Assembly: GCA_902602415.1 (NCBI GenBank)
Contig: CACKQW010000006.1
Span: forward strand, 27,427 to 91,426
From: an uncultured Bacteroidota bacterium
GTDB lineage: Bacteria > Bacteroidota > Bacteroidia > Flavobacteriales > Flavobacteriaceae
Direction: 5' to 3'
DNA length: 64,000 nt
Position numbers and translations under genes: made by a program. Positions 44,180 through 57,692 of the stretch are shown here, piece after piece (position 1 is the stretch's first letter; every line of letters begins with the position of its first letter). The notes below the pieces were generated by a model. That model was not told where the DNA came from. It saw nothing but the letters and a program-made list of their open reading frames with translations, and made no database searches.

Positions 44180-45216
44180 TATTTTAAAATTTTAATTTCA
44201 AAAACTTTGTCCCACATTTTTCCAGTTACAAAAAAAGATTTTCTTTTAGGGTGATAAGCAATTCCATTTATAACATCTAGCTTCTCATGTTGTGTTACCT
44301 TTTCCTTTAAATTTGATAGATTAATAACCCCTTCAATTGCGCCATTTTTAGGATTTATTATTGCAATACCCTCAAACAAGTATCTGTTTGCATAAATTTT
44401 ACCTTCTGCCCATTCTAACTCATTTAAACCAACAACTTTATTTTTGTTGGTATAAATTTCAATATAATCTTCTTCAAAATAGTTTTTGTTTGGATTTAAA
44501 ACCCAAATTTTTTCGGTTCCATCACTCTTATAGAGTTTTACCCCGTCATTACAAATTCCCCATCCTTCTTTGCTCTTATTGTAATTAAATGTAGAAATTT
44601 TTTTAAACGTTTTAAGATCATAAACAAGTCCTATTTTTTCTTTCCAAGTTAATTGGACTATTTTATTATTTAAAATTGTTAAACCCTCTGCAAATTGGTT
44701 TGACGGTAATGAAACCTCTTTTAAATACTGACCATTTTCGTAATCTACTTTAATTAATTTAGATTTTCCATATTGACCAAGGCTTTCATAAAGAGTATCA
44801 TTAAAAAATTCCAAACCTTGAGTATAATTACTTTTACTTCTACTAAATTCATTCAAGATTTTATAATCATATATTTCAGGTACTTTACTGCTGAGAATAG
44901 TAAACTTAATTTTTTCGTGCTGATGGTTTTCTATAAATAATTCTTTTTTTCCTAACGTTAAATTCTCTAATAAAAAGAAATATGTTCTTGATTCAGAAAT
45001 ATTTTTTTTCACAGGTATAATCGAAATCAATTTCATATTATTTTTGATCTTAAAAGTTAAATCTTTATCTCTATTCACCCGAATTATGAGGGTATCATTA
45101 TTTTTTAATTGACCATTTACAATATTTGATTCAACAAAAATTTTTTGGTCATTAGTATTATTACAGGAAAATAGTGTAATGACAAAAAATATTAAAATAG
45201 GAATATAAAATCTCAA
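44179..45216 (-). CDS. Glutaminyl-peptide cyclotransferase-like lipoprotein (TTG start)
   Basis: 345 residues. Starts at TTG 45216 (MRFYIPILIFF) because there is no Met before the lipobox LFSCNN. The C-terminal 235 residues match the bacterial glutamine cyclotransferase beta-propeller: YTQGLEFFNDTLYESLGQYG, FAEGLTILNNKIVQLTWKE, WGICNDGVKLYKSDGTEKI, NELEWAEGKIYANRY and NGIAYHPKRKSFFVTGKMW. These enzymes form N-terminal pyroglutamate. The N-terminal 100 residues are an extra beta-rich domain. A TAAATTTG box precedes it. Confidence 0.83.
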   Translation of the reverse strand: MRFYIPILIFFVITLFSCNNTNDQKIFVESNIVNGQLKNNDTLIIRVNRDKDLTFKIKNNMKLISIIPVKKNISESRTYFFLLENLTLGKKELFIENHQHEKIKFTILSSKVPEIYDYKILNEFSRSKSNYTQGLEFFNDTLYESLGQYGKSKLIKVDYENGQYLKEVSLPSNQFAEGLTILNNKIVQLTWKEKIGLVYDLKTFKKISTFNYNKSKEGWGICNDGVKLYKSDGTEKIWVLNPNKNYFEEDYIEIYTNKNKVVGLNELEWAEGKIYANRYLFEGIAIINPKNGAIEGVINLSNLKEKVTQHEKLDVINGIAYHPKRKSFFVTGKMWDKVFEIKILK

Positions 45217-45229
45217 TTTATTTTTTTTT

Positions 45230-45237
45230 CAAATTTA
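45230..45237 (-). promoter_or_regulatory. Putative -7 promoter box of the cyclotransferase-like gene
   Basis: TAAATTTG on the minus strand, exact TAnnTTTG, 13 bases before the TTG start at 45216. Confidence 0.5.
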
Positions 45238-45286
45238 AGCTATATTTTTAACCTTTCATACTGATGATAGTTTCTAATAATATTAA

Positions 45287-45294
45287 TATATTTG
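45287..45294 (+). promoter_or_regulatory. -7 promoter box of the SRP RNA gene
   Basis: TATATTTG, exact TAnnTTTG, ending five bases before the first base of the SRP RNA terminal stem. Because the 5' end of this RNA can be placed from its structure, this box calibrates the distance from box to transcription start for the other promoters here. Confidence 0.75.
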
Positions 45295-45298
45295 CTTT

Positions 45299-45392
45299 GG
45301 CAAGTCCTACACAACTAGCTCCTGATAAATCCTCCAGGGTGGGAACACAGCAAAGGTATTCGGTTGTAGCAGTGTGATGTAGATAGCTTGCC
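45299..45392 (+). ncRNA. ffs: Signal recognition particle RNA (small bacterial type)
   Basis: About 94 nt. The apical domain is diagnostic: CCTCCAGG, GTG, a GGAA tetraloop, CAC, then AGCAAAGG, that is, the CAGG/AGCA symmetric loop recognised by Ffh under a GGAA loop. GGCAAG at the 5' end pairs with CTTGCC at the 3' end, with further pairing of CTACAC to GTGTGATGTAG along the stem. A run of eight T (45394-45401) follows. An exact promoter box lies upstream. The RNA pairs with Ffh to target membrane proteins. End positions are uncertain by a few bases; strand and identity are secure. Confidence 0.92.
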
Positions 45393-45401
45393 ATTTTTTT
45401 T

Positions 45402-46205
45402 ATGATGAAAAAAGTTGTTTTAGTTACTGGTGCTTCCTCTGGCATAGGTTTGTCGATTGCAAATTACCTCCATTTTCAAAAAAAGTATATCGTGTATGGA
45501 ACATCTAGAAAAATTAATAATAGCTCAGACTTTTCTTTTAATTTAATTGAGCTTGATGTTACAGACAAATCATCTATTAAAAATTGTATTTCTGATATTT
45601 TAAAAAAAGAGTCTAAAATTGATATTTTAATCAACAATGCTGGTGTTGGTATTACTGGTCCATTAGAAGAAATACCAACAAGTGAAATCAACAAACACAT
45701 TCAAACAAATGTTATTGGTCCAATATTATTGATAAAGGAGGTTTTACCTTCCATGAGGTCTAGTAAAAATGGAGTTATTATTAATATAACTTCGATTGCT
45801 GGGAAAATTGCAACACCATTTCGGTCTGTCTACAGCGGAGGTAAAGCTGCTTTAGAGATTATCTCGGAAACCTTGGCAATGGAGGTTAGAAATTTTGGAA
45901 TTGATGTAGTTTCAATTGCTCCTGGAGATTTTAAGACAAACATTTCAAAAAGAAGATTCCATTCACCTGTAATAGAAAAATCAGATTATAAATCATATGC
46001 AGAATCACTCAAAAAAATGAATTTAGGAGTTAATAAAGGTTCTGACCCAGAAAAAATTGCAAAATTAGTTAGTACTATTTTGCTTAAAAAAAGACCCAAA
46101 ATTCGATACAAAGTAGGTTCGTTCATTGAAAGAAATGGTGTAATTTTAAAAAGAATCTTGCCCCAAAGAATATATGAAAAGTTAATCATTGAGCTTTTTA
46201 GTTAA
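45402..46205 (+). CDS. Short-chain dehydrogenase/reductase
   Basis: 267 residues, classical [15 protein letters not shown] cofactor motif, [13 protein letters not shown] (NNAG), the Ser of INITSIAG and [10 protein letters not shown] (YxxxK). Substrate unknown. The ATG follows the T run of the SRP RNA gene with no gap, so either it is read through from the ffs promoter or a second, undetected start is used; the Met two codons on (45405) is an alternative. Confidence 0.88.
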   Translation: MMKKVVLVTGASSGIGLSIANYLHFQKKYIVYGTSRKINNSSDFSFNLIELDVTDKSSIKNCISDILKKESKIDILINNAGVGITGPLEEIPTSEINKHIQTNVIGPILLIKEVLPSMRSSKNGVIINITSIAGKIATPFRSVYSGGKAALEIISETLAMEVRNFGIDVVSIAPGDFKTNISKRRFHSPVIEKSDYKSYAESLKKMNLGVNKGSDPEKIAKLVSTILLKKRPKIRYKVGSFIERNGVILKRILPQRIYEKLIIELFS

Positions 46206-46236
46206 AATCTAATCCACTTTCTTTTTTAATTTGTTG

Positions 46237-46244
46237 TAAATTTG
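46237..46244 (+). promoter_or_regulatory. Putative -7 promoter box of the transaldolase-like gene
   Basis: TAAATTTG, exact TAnnTTTG, 14 bases before the ATG at 46259. Confidence 0.6.
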
Positions 46245-46258
46245 CAAAAATAATTTAC

Positions 46259-46915
46259 ATGAAATTTTTTATAGATACAGCTAATCTAAATCAGATTGAA
46301 GAAGCGCAAAATTTAGGTGTTTTAGATGGTGTTACTACAAATCCGTCTTTAATGGCAAAAGAAGGAATCACAGGAAAACAAAATATTCTAGACCATTATG
46401 CTAAAATTTGTAAGATTGTTGATGGAGATGTTTCTGCTGAGGTGATTGCAACTGATTTCGAAAACATGATCATTGAAGGTGAAGAGCTTGCCTCAATAAA
46501 TTCTCAAATAGTTATTAAATTACCAATGACACATGATGGGATAAAAGCTGCAAAATATTTTTCAAACAAAGGTACAAAAACCAATGTTACGCTTGTTTTT
46601 TCTGCTGGTCAAGCTTTGCTTGCTGCAAAAGCTGGTGCTACATACGTTTCCCCATTTTTGGGAAGATTAGACGATATTTCAACTGATGGTTTGAATTTAA
46701 TTTCTGAAATTAGAGAAATTTATGATAATTATAATTTTCAGACACAAATACTTGCTGCATCGATTAGACATACTATGCATATTATTGATTGTGCTAAAAT
46801 TGGTGCAGATGTTATAACATCCCCACTAAGTTCAATCTCTGGATTGCTAAATCACCCACTCACAGATATTGGTTTAGAAAAGTTTTTAAGTGATTACAAA
46901 AAAGGAAATAAATAA
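46259..46915 (+). CDS. Fructose-6-phosphate aldolase/transaldolase-like protein (TalC/FSA family)
   Basis: 218 residues, the short transaldolase class. [30 protein letters not shown], the Schiff-base Lys87 in [33 protein letters not shown] and [12 protein letters not shown]. Could act as transaldolase in the pentose phosphate pathway or as an aldolase; sequence alone does not decide. The ABC-F gene follows eight bases later. Confidence 0.9.
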   Translation: MKFFIDTANLNQIEEAQNLGVLDGVTTNPSLMAKEGITGKQNILDHYAKICKIVDGDVSAEVIATDFENMIIEGEELASINSQIVIKLPMTHDGIKAAKYFSNKGTKTNVTLVFSAGQALLAAKAGATYVSPFLGRLDDISTDGLNLISEIREIYDNYNFQTQILAASIRHTMHIIDCAKIGADVITSPLSSISGLLNHPLTDIGLEKFLSDYKKGNK

Positions 46916-46920
46916 GATAA

Positions 46921-50956
<4,036 letters not shown>

Positions 50957-50978
50957 TGGGTATTTTTGGAATTCATAA

Positions 50979-50986
50979 CAAATATA
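50979..50986 (-). promoter_or_regulatory. Putative -7 promoter box of pheT
   Basis: TATATTTG on the minus strand, exact TAnnTTTG, 22 bases before the pheT ATG. Confidence 0.55.
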
Positions 50987-51056
50987 ATAACTAAACTAAC
51001 AGTCTTAGTAAATCAAAAACTTTTTTAATAACAATAATTTTATTGATATTGCATAC

Positions 51057-52244
51057 ATGAATAAATTTCTCGCATTTTTTTTAATACTTACATTTTCATG
51101 CAGCAATAATAAAGAATCAAATACAAATTATATTGGTTATTTAGTTTCAAATGATTCAATTAAGATTCCATTTAATTTTGATTATAAAAAATCTGGAATA
51201 TCAATTAATAACGGTGATGAATTAGTTTTCTTAAGATTAAATAATAGTTTTAAAGATTCCTTAAAATTTGAATCACCATTCTTTGAAGAGTATATAAATT
51301 TTAAAATAAATGGTGATTCATTAAAAGGTTATTTATATAACCAAAGTTTATCTAGAAAAATACCTTTTTATGCCATCCCTGGCATTGATAGATTTGAAAA
51401 TAAATTTTTTTCTGAGAATGTAGATCTTAATGGGGAATGGCGTATCATTTTTAATTTTTCAAAAAGTGATAGTTATGAGGGTAAATTAATCGTTAATCAA
51501 TCTGATTCAGATGTTGTTTCTACTGTAAGAACTGAAACAGGTGATTATGGATATATGCAAGGAAAAATAAATTTCAATGAATTAAGTATTTCAAATTTTA
51601 ACGGAAGTAGAGCTTATCTGATCAATGGTATATTAAATAATGATACGATACGCGGTGATTTCTACAGGGGAAATTATGGTCATAGTAATTTTATAGCTTT
51701 TAAAGATGATAATTTCAAACTTTCAGATCCTTATGGCCTGACAAGCTTAAAGAAAGGATATAAATCTTTTGACTTTAAATTTGAGGATATAAATGGAGAA
51801 ATTATTTCCGGCAATGATAAAAAGTTTGAAGATAGGGTGGTTTTGGTACAAATAATGGGTTCATGGTGCCCGAATTGTATCGATGAATCTAAATATTTAT
51901 CACAACTTAACAGAAAGTTTGGCGATATTTCTATTGTTTCTATTGCATTTGAATATGCAAAAAATAAAAATCAGGCAATTAATAACTTAAAAAAAATAAA
52001 AAAGAATTTGAATCTTAATTATGATTTATTATTAGGTGGATATGGAGGCACAAATAAAAAAATAATTTTAGAAAAATTAAATTCTTTAGAAAAGTTAATT
52101 TCCTATCCAACACTAATTGTTATAGATAAAAATAAAATTGTAAGAAAAATTCATACAGGGTTTAACGGTCCAGCTACAGGAGTTGAATACGAAAAATTTA
52201 AATATAATTTTGAAGAATTTTTAAAGCTTCTTAACGCTGAATAA
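51057..52244 (+). CDS. TlpA-like thioredoxin-fold lipoprotein
   Basis: 395 residues. Lipoprotein signal with lipobox TFSCSN (Cys near 15). The N-terminal 230 residues are a beta-rich domain of unknown kind. The C-terminal 150 residues are a TlpA/redoxin domain with the active site MGSWCPNCIDE (CxxC) and the cis-Pro segment ISYPTLIVIDKN. Probably a periplasmic thiol-disulfide reductase. Tail-to-tail with recG, three bases between stops. Confidence 0.85.
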   Translation: MNKFLAFFLILTFSCSNNKESNTNYIGYLVSNDSIKIPFNFDYKKSGISINNGDELVFLRLNNSFKDSLKFESPFFEEYINFKINGDSLKGYLYNQSLSRKIPFYAIPGIDRFENKFFSENVDLNGEWRIIFNFSKSDSYEGKLIVNQSDSDVVSTVRTETGDYGYMQGKINFNELSISNFNGSRAYLINGILNNDTIRGDFYRGNYGHSNFIAFKDDNFKLSDPYGLTSLKKGYKSFDFKFEDINGEIISGNDKKFEDRVVLVQIMGSWCPNCIDESKYLSQLNRKFGDISIVSIAFEYAKNKNQAINNLKKIKKNLNLNYDLLLGGYGGTNKKIILEKLNSLEKLISYPTLIVIDKNKIVRKIHTGFNGPATGVEYEKFKYNFEEFLKLLNAE

Positions 52245-52247
52245 ATA

Positions 52248-54353
52248 CTAGCTTATATATTCCCAGATTTCTTTTTTGTTAAAAATATTTTTTAAGTTTT
52301 TTGAAATGATATAATTTTCTTTTTGCCTGAGGTTAGGATCTTTTTTGAGAATATCGCTAACTAGCAATCTAACTTTTGAAATTAACTCATTATCCTTAAT
52401 TAGATTTGTTATTTTAAAGGGGATTTCACCGCTTTGCTGAGTTCCCATTAAATTTCCTGGTCCTCTGATTTCTAAATCCTTTTCAGCTATGACAAATCCA
52501 TCATTCGTTGAAACCATTGTTTCCATTCTCATGATACTTTCTTTTGTTTTTTTGTAACCGGTAACCAAGAAGCAAAAACTTTTGTCGCTGCCTCTTCCAA
52601 CTCTTCCTCTAAGTTGGTGTAGCTGAGATAAACCAAATCTTTCGGCACTTTCAATAACCATAACAGTAGCATTCGGAACATCAACACCAACTTCAATGAC
52701 TGTTGTAGAAACTAAAATTTGTGTTTTATTTTCTATGAAACGTTTCATTTCATTTTCTTTTTCATCATTTTTCATTTTACCATGCACAATTGAAATTTGA
52801 TAATCAGGCATTGGAAAATCTCTAGAAAAGGACTCATAACCATCTAATAAGTCTTTAAAATCGAGCTTTTCACTTTCTTTAATCAATGGATATACGATAT
52901 ATGCTTGTTTACCTTTGTGAATTTGACTTTTTATAAATCTTATTAGCTTTAATCTATCTCTTTCAGTTTGATGAAAAGTTTCAATATGTTTTCTTCCAGG
53001 TGGGAGCTCGTCAATAATAGACATATCAAGATCTCCATATACTGACATGGCAAGAGTTCTTGGAATAGGGGTTGCGGTCATAATTAAAACATGGGGAGGA
53101 AATTTATTTTTTAACCAAAGTTTACTCCTTTGAGCGACACCAAATTTATGTTGTTCATCTATTATTGCAATACCTAAATTATTGAATTGTATACCATCAT
53201 AGATAAGCGCATGTGTGCCAATTAATAAATCAATTTTACCATCTTTGAGGTCATTTTTTATATCTTTTTTAATTGAAGCTTTACTTGATCCAGTAATAAT
53301 TTTAATATTGATTTTCAATAGCTTACATATTTCATGAAATTTATTATAGTGCTGGTATGACAAAATTTCAGTTGGGGTCATTATACATGCTTGAAATCCA
53401 TTACCAATCGCAATTAAGGCACTCATAAAAGCAACAATAGTTTTACCTGAGCCAACATCACCTTGTAATAATCTATTCATTTGTGCTCCGCTTCCTAAAT
53501 CCTTTCTGATTTCTTTTATTACTCTTTTTTGTGCATTTGTCAAATCAAAATCTAGAATAGATTCATAAAATTTCTTAAAATACTTTCCAATTGAATTAAA
53601 GTTGTATCCTTTAATTTTTTCTTTTCTCATCAGATTCTTTTTAATTAACCTTATCTGCAGATAAAATATTTCTTCAAATTTTAGTCTTAAAATGGATTGA
53701 TTTAGCTCCCTGGACGATTGAGGGTTGTGGATACTTATGTATGCTGAATTTCTATCTAATAATTTAAATTTTTTTATGATATACTCAGGGAGGTTTTCAT
53801 CAATTTTTTTATTTGTTTGGATTAAGAGTTCATTAATTAAGTTACGTATTGTCTTGTTGGTGATACCTTTTTTTATTAACATTTCCGTTGAAGGATATAT
53901 ACCAATTAACTTAGATTTTTTTTTCAGATTTTCTCCTTTGTATATTTCTAGATCAGGGTGCGGTATTGATTTAATACCATTATATATATTTAGCTTTCCA
54001 AAAACTACATAGTTGTGATTTATTTTGATTGAGTCAATTAACCATTTATTAATTTTAAACCATACCAGATCAATTGATCCAGTATCATCAGATAAAGTAG
54101 CAATTACCCTTTTCTTTCTTCCTATTCCAAGCTCTTTTAAATTAGTAATTTTACCGATTATCTGAACCTCTGTAAGTAAGTTGTCAATTAACGAAATTTT
54201 ATGAAATTTTGTTCTATCAATGTACCTATAGGGGAACGTATCTAATAAATCCTTGTAGCTAAATATTTTTAGCTCATCTTTAAGTAATTTTGCCCTGTTT
54301 GGACCTACGCCTTTCAGATATTCAATTGGAGTATTAAATAGATCAATATTCAT
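52248..54353 (-). CDS. recG: ATP-dependent DNA helicase RecG
   Basis: Branch-migrating helicase for stalled forks; 701 residues. N-terminal wedge/OB domain (about 60-155), Walker A LLQGDVGSGKTIVAF, DEQH box IIDEQHKFGVAQR, MTATPIPRTLAM, and VSTTVIEVGVDVPNATVMVIE with HQLRGRVGRGSDKSFC (motif VI). Divergent from uvrD over 117 bases of A/T-rich DNA where I found no exact TAnnTTTG box. Confidence 0.97.
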   Translation of the reverse strand: MNIDLFNTPIEYLKGVGPNRAKLLKDELKIFSYKDLLDTFPYRYIDRTKFHKISLIDNLLTEVQIIGKITNLKELGIGRKKRVIATLSDDTGSIDLVWFKINKWLIDSIKINHNYVVFGKLNIYNGIKSIPHPDLEIYKGENLKKKSKLIGIYPSTEMLIKKGITNKTIRNLINELLIQTNKKIDENLPEYIIKKFKLLDRNSAYISIHNPQSSRELNQSILRLKFEEIFYLQIRLIKKNLMRKEKIKGYNFNSIGKYFKKFYESILDFDLTNAQKRVIKEIRKDLGSGAQMNRLLQGDVGSGKTIVAFMSALIAIGNGFQACIMTPTEILSYQHYNKFHEICKLLKINIKIITGSSKASIKKDIKNDLKDGKIDLLIGTHALIYDGIQFNNLGIAIIDEQHKFGVAQRSKLWLKNKFPPHVLIMTATPIPRTLAMSVYGDLDMSIIDELPPGRKHIETFHQTERDRLKLIRFIKSQIHKGKQAYIVYPLIKESEKLDFKDLLDGYESFSRDFPMPDYQISIVHGKMKNDEKENEMKRFIENKTQILVSTTVIEVGVDVPNATVMVIESAERFGLSQLHQLRGRVGRGSDKSFCFLVTGYKKTKESIMRMETMVSTNDGFVIAEKDLEIRGPGNLMGTQQSGEIPFKITNLIKDNELISKVRLLVSDILKKDPNLRQKENYIISKNLKNIFNKKEIWEYIS

Positions 54354-54470
54354 TAATCTAAATTTAATATTTTTTACTCATGAAATTGAATAAATTTTGT
54401 TTATAACTAAATAATTAATTCTTAATATTTATATACAACAATAATTAATTTCACTTTTAATTTAATTTAT

Positions 54471-56726
54471 TTGAAACATTTCTTAGAAAATTTAAATACT
54501 TCACAACTAGAGTCTACTTTGCAGATGAATGGCCCAATGATAGTGATAGCTGGTGCTGGCTCTGGAAAAACAAGGGTTCTAACATATAAAATTGCTTATC
54601 TCATTACTCAGGGAGTGGATCCCTTTAATATTTTATCGCTAACCTTTACAAATAAGGCTGCGAAAGAAATGAAAGAAAGAATAACCAAAATTGTTGGAGA
54701 TGAGGCAAAAAATTTATGGATGGGAACCTTCCACTCGGTGTTTGCTAAAATATTGAGAATTGAGGCGCATAAAATTGGATATACAGCAAATTTTACTATT
54801 TATGATTCTGATGATTCACAAAAGTTAGTTAATAGAATAATCAAAGAACTTAATCTTGATAAAGACATTTATAAACACAAATTAGTTTTTTCAAGAATAT
54901 CATCGATGAAAAATAATTTTATTTCTGACATAGATTACAAAAAAAACGAAGAGTTACTACTTTCTGATAAAATATCCAATCAACCTAAGTTCCACATGAT
55001 TTATACGGAATATGTTAATAGATGTTTTAAGGCTGGAGCAATGGATTTTGATGATTTACTATTAAAAACAAATGAACTCCTCTCAAATTACCCAGAGACA
55101 CTATACAAGTACCAAAATATATTTAAATATATTTTAGTTGATGAGTATCAAGATACCAATCATTCTCAATATTTAATTGTAAAAGCGCTTTCAGATAAAT
55201 TTCAAAATATATGTGTTGTTGGTGATGATGCGCAAAGTATATATAGTTTTAGAGGAGCAAATATTAGTAATATTTTGAACTTTCAAAATGATTTTCAGGA
55301 TTCCAAAATATTTAGGTTAGAACAAAACTACAGATCAACTAAGAACATTGTAAACGCTGCAAATAGCTTAATTAAAAATAATCAAAACAGGCTTGAAAAA
55401 AATATTTGGACTGATAATGAAAGTGGTGAGAAAATTAGCGTAAATAGATTATTAACAGATGGAGAGGAAGGAAGGTTTGTTGCAAGCTCTATTTTTGAGG
55501 CAAAAATGCAACATCAATTAAAAAATAATGATTTTGCAATTCTTTATAGGACAAATGCTCAATCAAGGTCATTTGAAGATGCACTAAGAAAAAAAAATAT
55601 ACCATATCGTGTTTTTGGTGGACTTTCCTTTTATCAAAGAAAAGAAATTAAGGATGTTTTAGCCTATTTGAAACTTATTGTTAATATTAATGACGAAGAG
55701 GCATTAAAAAGAATTATAAACTTTCCACCAAGGGGCTTGGGGCAAACCACAGTGAATAAAATTTCGATAGAATCTAACAAACGGAATATTTCAGATTATA
55801 AGTTTATTAAAGATTATTCTAAAGATTCGAAAGTATTCAATAATTCAACTAAAAATAAATTATATGAATTTATGGTTTTAATTGAAAGCTTGAAAATAAA
55901 AAATGAAGTAACAAATGTATTTGAAATGACGAAAGAGGTTTTAAAAAAATCTGGCTTATACAAATACTTTAATGATGACGAGTCAATTGACGGTATAAAC
56001 AGGATTCAAAATATAGAAGAATTATTAAATGGGATTAAAGATTTTGTAGACAATGATGTTTCAGAGGAAAAGACCGTTTCTTCATTTTTGCAAAGTGTTG
56101 CGTTAATCACGGATCAAGATAATGACGAACAAGATTTAAATAAAGTTCAATTAATGACAGTTCATTTAGCAAAAGGACTCGAATTTCCTTATGTATACAT
56201 TGTGGGTATGGAAGAAAATTTATTTCCAAGTGCAATGAATTTAAATTCAAGAAATGAACTTGAAGAGGAAAGAAGGTTGTTCTATGTTGCTTTAACTCGA
56301 GCTGAAAAGAAAGTCTCTTTATCATACGTTTTATCAAGATACCGCTGGGGTAAGTTAATTGATTCAGAAAAAAGTAGATTTATTGATGAAATTGATAGTC
56401 AGTACAGAAGCGAAAATATCAAACAGAAGCAATCTTATAGTAATGAAAGAGATGAATATTCTTATAATAAGGTTGGAATAAGATTCAAAGTGCCTGAAAA
56501 AAAACCTCCCAAAAACTTCGTAAAGGTTAAAAGCAGCACTACTAAAAGTAACTTATTTGATAATAGTTTAATTAAGGGTAATATAGTTTTTCATGAAAGG
56601 TTCAAAAGGGGGGTAGTAGTATCTATTGAGGGTGCTGGTGATGATAAAAAAGCTGAAATTAGGTTTGATAAATTTGGGATAAAAAAATTATTACTCAGGT
56701 TTTCAAAGTTGAAGATTATCTCATAA
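54471..56726 (+). CDS. UvrD/PcrA-type DNA helicase (TTG start)
   Basis: 751 residues, SF1A helicase. Starts at TTG 54471 (MKHFLENLNTSQLES); no ATG fits the family N terminus. Walker A VIAGAGSGKTRVLTYKIA, motif Ia LTFTNKAAKEMKER, DEYQDTNHSQY (motif II), GDDAQSIYSFRGA (III), LEQNYRST (IV), VQLMTVHLAKGLEFPYVYI (V) and RRLFYVALTRAEK (VI). The C terminus ends in a Tudor-like region (GVVVSIEGAGDDKKAEIRF). Repair and removal of proteins from DNA. Ends at a bidirectional terminator. Confidence 0.95.
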   Translation: MKHFLENLNTSQLESTLQMNGPMIVIAGAGSGKTRVLTYKIAYLITQGVDPFNILSLTFTNKAAKEMKERITKIVGDEAKNLWMGTFHSVFAKILRIEAHKIGYTANFTIYDSDDSQKLVNRIIKELNLDKDIYKHKLVFSRISSMKNNFISDIDYKKNEELLLSDKISNQPKFHMIYTEYVNRCFKAGAMDFDDLLLKTNELLSNYPETLYKYQNIFKYILVDEYQDTNHSQYLIVKALSDKFQNICVVGDDAQSIYSFRGANISNILNFQNDFQDSKIFRLEQNYRSTKNIVNAANSLIKNNQNRLEKNIWTDNESGEKISVNRLLTDGEEGRFVASSIFEAKMQHQLKNNDFAILYRTNAQSRSFEDALRKKNIPYRVFGGLSFYQRKEIKDVLAYLKLIVNINDEEALKRIINFPPRGLGQTTVNKISIESNKRNISDYKFIKDYSKDSKVFNNSTKNKLYEFMVLIESLKIKNEVTNVFEMTKEVLKKSGLYKYFNDDESIDGINRIQNIEELLNGIKDFVDNDVSEEKTVSSFLQSVALITDQDNDEQDLNKVQLMTVHLAKGLEFPYVYIVGMEENLFPSAMNLNSRNELEEERRLFYVALTRAEKKVSLSYVLSRYRWGKLIDSEKSRFIDEIDSQYRSENIKQKQSYSNERDEYSYNKVGIRFKVPEKKPPKNFVKVKSSTTKSNLFDNSLIKGNIVFHERFKRGVVVSIEGAGDDKKAEIRFDKFGIKKLLLRFSKLKIIS

Positions 56727-56755
56727 AAAAAATCCCAACTATGTGGGATTTTTTT
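56725..56755. terminator. Bidirectional intrinsic terminator between uvrD and the OmpA-like gene
   Basis: AATCCCA pairs with TGGGATT around a short loop, flanked by an A run on the left and a T run on the right, so it works on both strands. It is the only convergent junction in the window with a visible hairpin terminator. Confidence 0.88.
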
Positions 56756-56772
56756 GATTTTTAAAATTAAAA

Positions 56773-57627
56773 TTAATTTGAGAAACTTTGCATTTCTTTT
56801 TCGATCATGTCATAAAATTGATCAATTTTAGGCATAATGATAATTCGTGTACGTCTATTTATTGATCTATTTTCAGCTGTGTTATTATCTACCAGAGGGT
56901 CAAAATAACTTCTTCCAGCAGCTATTAATCTACTAGGATTAACATCAAGATCTTTAAGAACACGAACGATGGATGTAGCCCTTTTTACACTTAGGTCCCA
57001 ATTATCCAATAATACGCCTCCAGCTTTGTAAGTTAAATTATCTGTATGTCCTTCTACCATACATTCAAAATCAGGTTTACCATTAACTACTGTTGCAACT
57101 TTACCTAAAATTTCTTTGGCTCTTTCAGAAACTTGGTAACTACCAGATTTAAATAATAATTTATCTGAAAGAGAAATAAACACTACTGCCTTGTCAACAT
57201 TAACCTCAATATCAGGGTCGTTAATACCAATTTCTTTTTTCAAGCTTGTGACAAGGGCGAAAGTAACACTATCTTTTCTGTTTAGAGCGTCTTGAATCCT
57301 TGTGATTTTAAGATCCTTTTCCTTAATACTTTCCAAGGTTTTTTCTAAATTTTCAGCACCTTTTGCTGTAAGTTCTAAATAATCTTGACTTTGAATAAAT
57401 AATTGGTCATTTCTCCTTTTCAAGTCTGATAATTGTTCTTTGTATGCTTCAGAAAGAGTTTCAGCAGTAGATAATTCTTCTAGACAAGAATTTAGTTTAA
57501 CTGTTGCTGTATTTAATAAATCTTGAGTTTTTTTATGTCTGTTTTCAAGAGAAGTATATTCTTTTTTACTTACACATGACGACATTACAAATAGTGTAAT
57601 TAAGCTTAAAAAAAATGTTTTTTTCAT
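56773..57627 (-). CDS. OmpA-family peptidoglycan-binding lipoprotein
   Basis: 284 residues. Lipobox VMSSCVS (Cys18). A helical coiled-coil segment (about 25-125) precedes the C-terminal OmpA domain (about 150-270) with VVFISLSDKLLFKSG, CMVEGHTDNLTYKAG, DLSVKRATSIVRVLKDL and NRSINRRTRIII. Anchors the outer membrane to peptidoglycan. Confidence 0.9.
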   Translation of the reverse strand: MKKTFFLSLITLFVMSSCVSKKEYTSLENRHKKTQDLLNTATVKLNSCLEELSTAETLSEAYKEQLSDLKRRNDQLFIQSQDYLELTAKGAENLEKTLESIKEKDLKITRIQDALNRKDSVTFALVTSLKKEIGINDPDIEVNVDKAVVFISLSDKLLFKSGSYQVSERAKEILGKVATVVNGKPDFECMVEGHTDNLTYKAGGVLLDNWDLSVKRATSIVRVLKDLDVNPSRLIAAGRSYFDPLVDNNTAENRSINRRTRIIIMPKIDQFYDMIEKEMQSFSN

Positions 57628-57692
57628 TTTGAAATATTTGATGTTTATTAATATAAAATTAGCAAAAAAGGAAACTTAAAACGTTTAAAATC

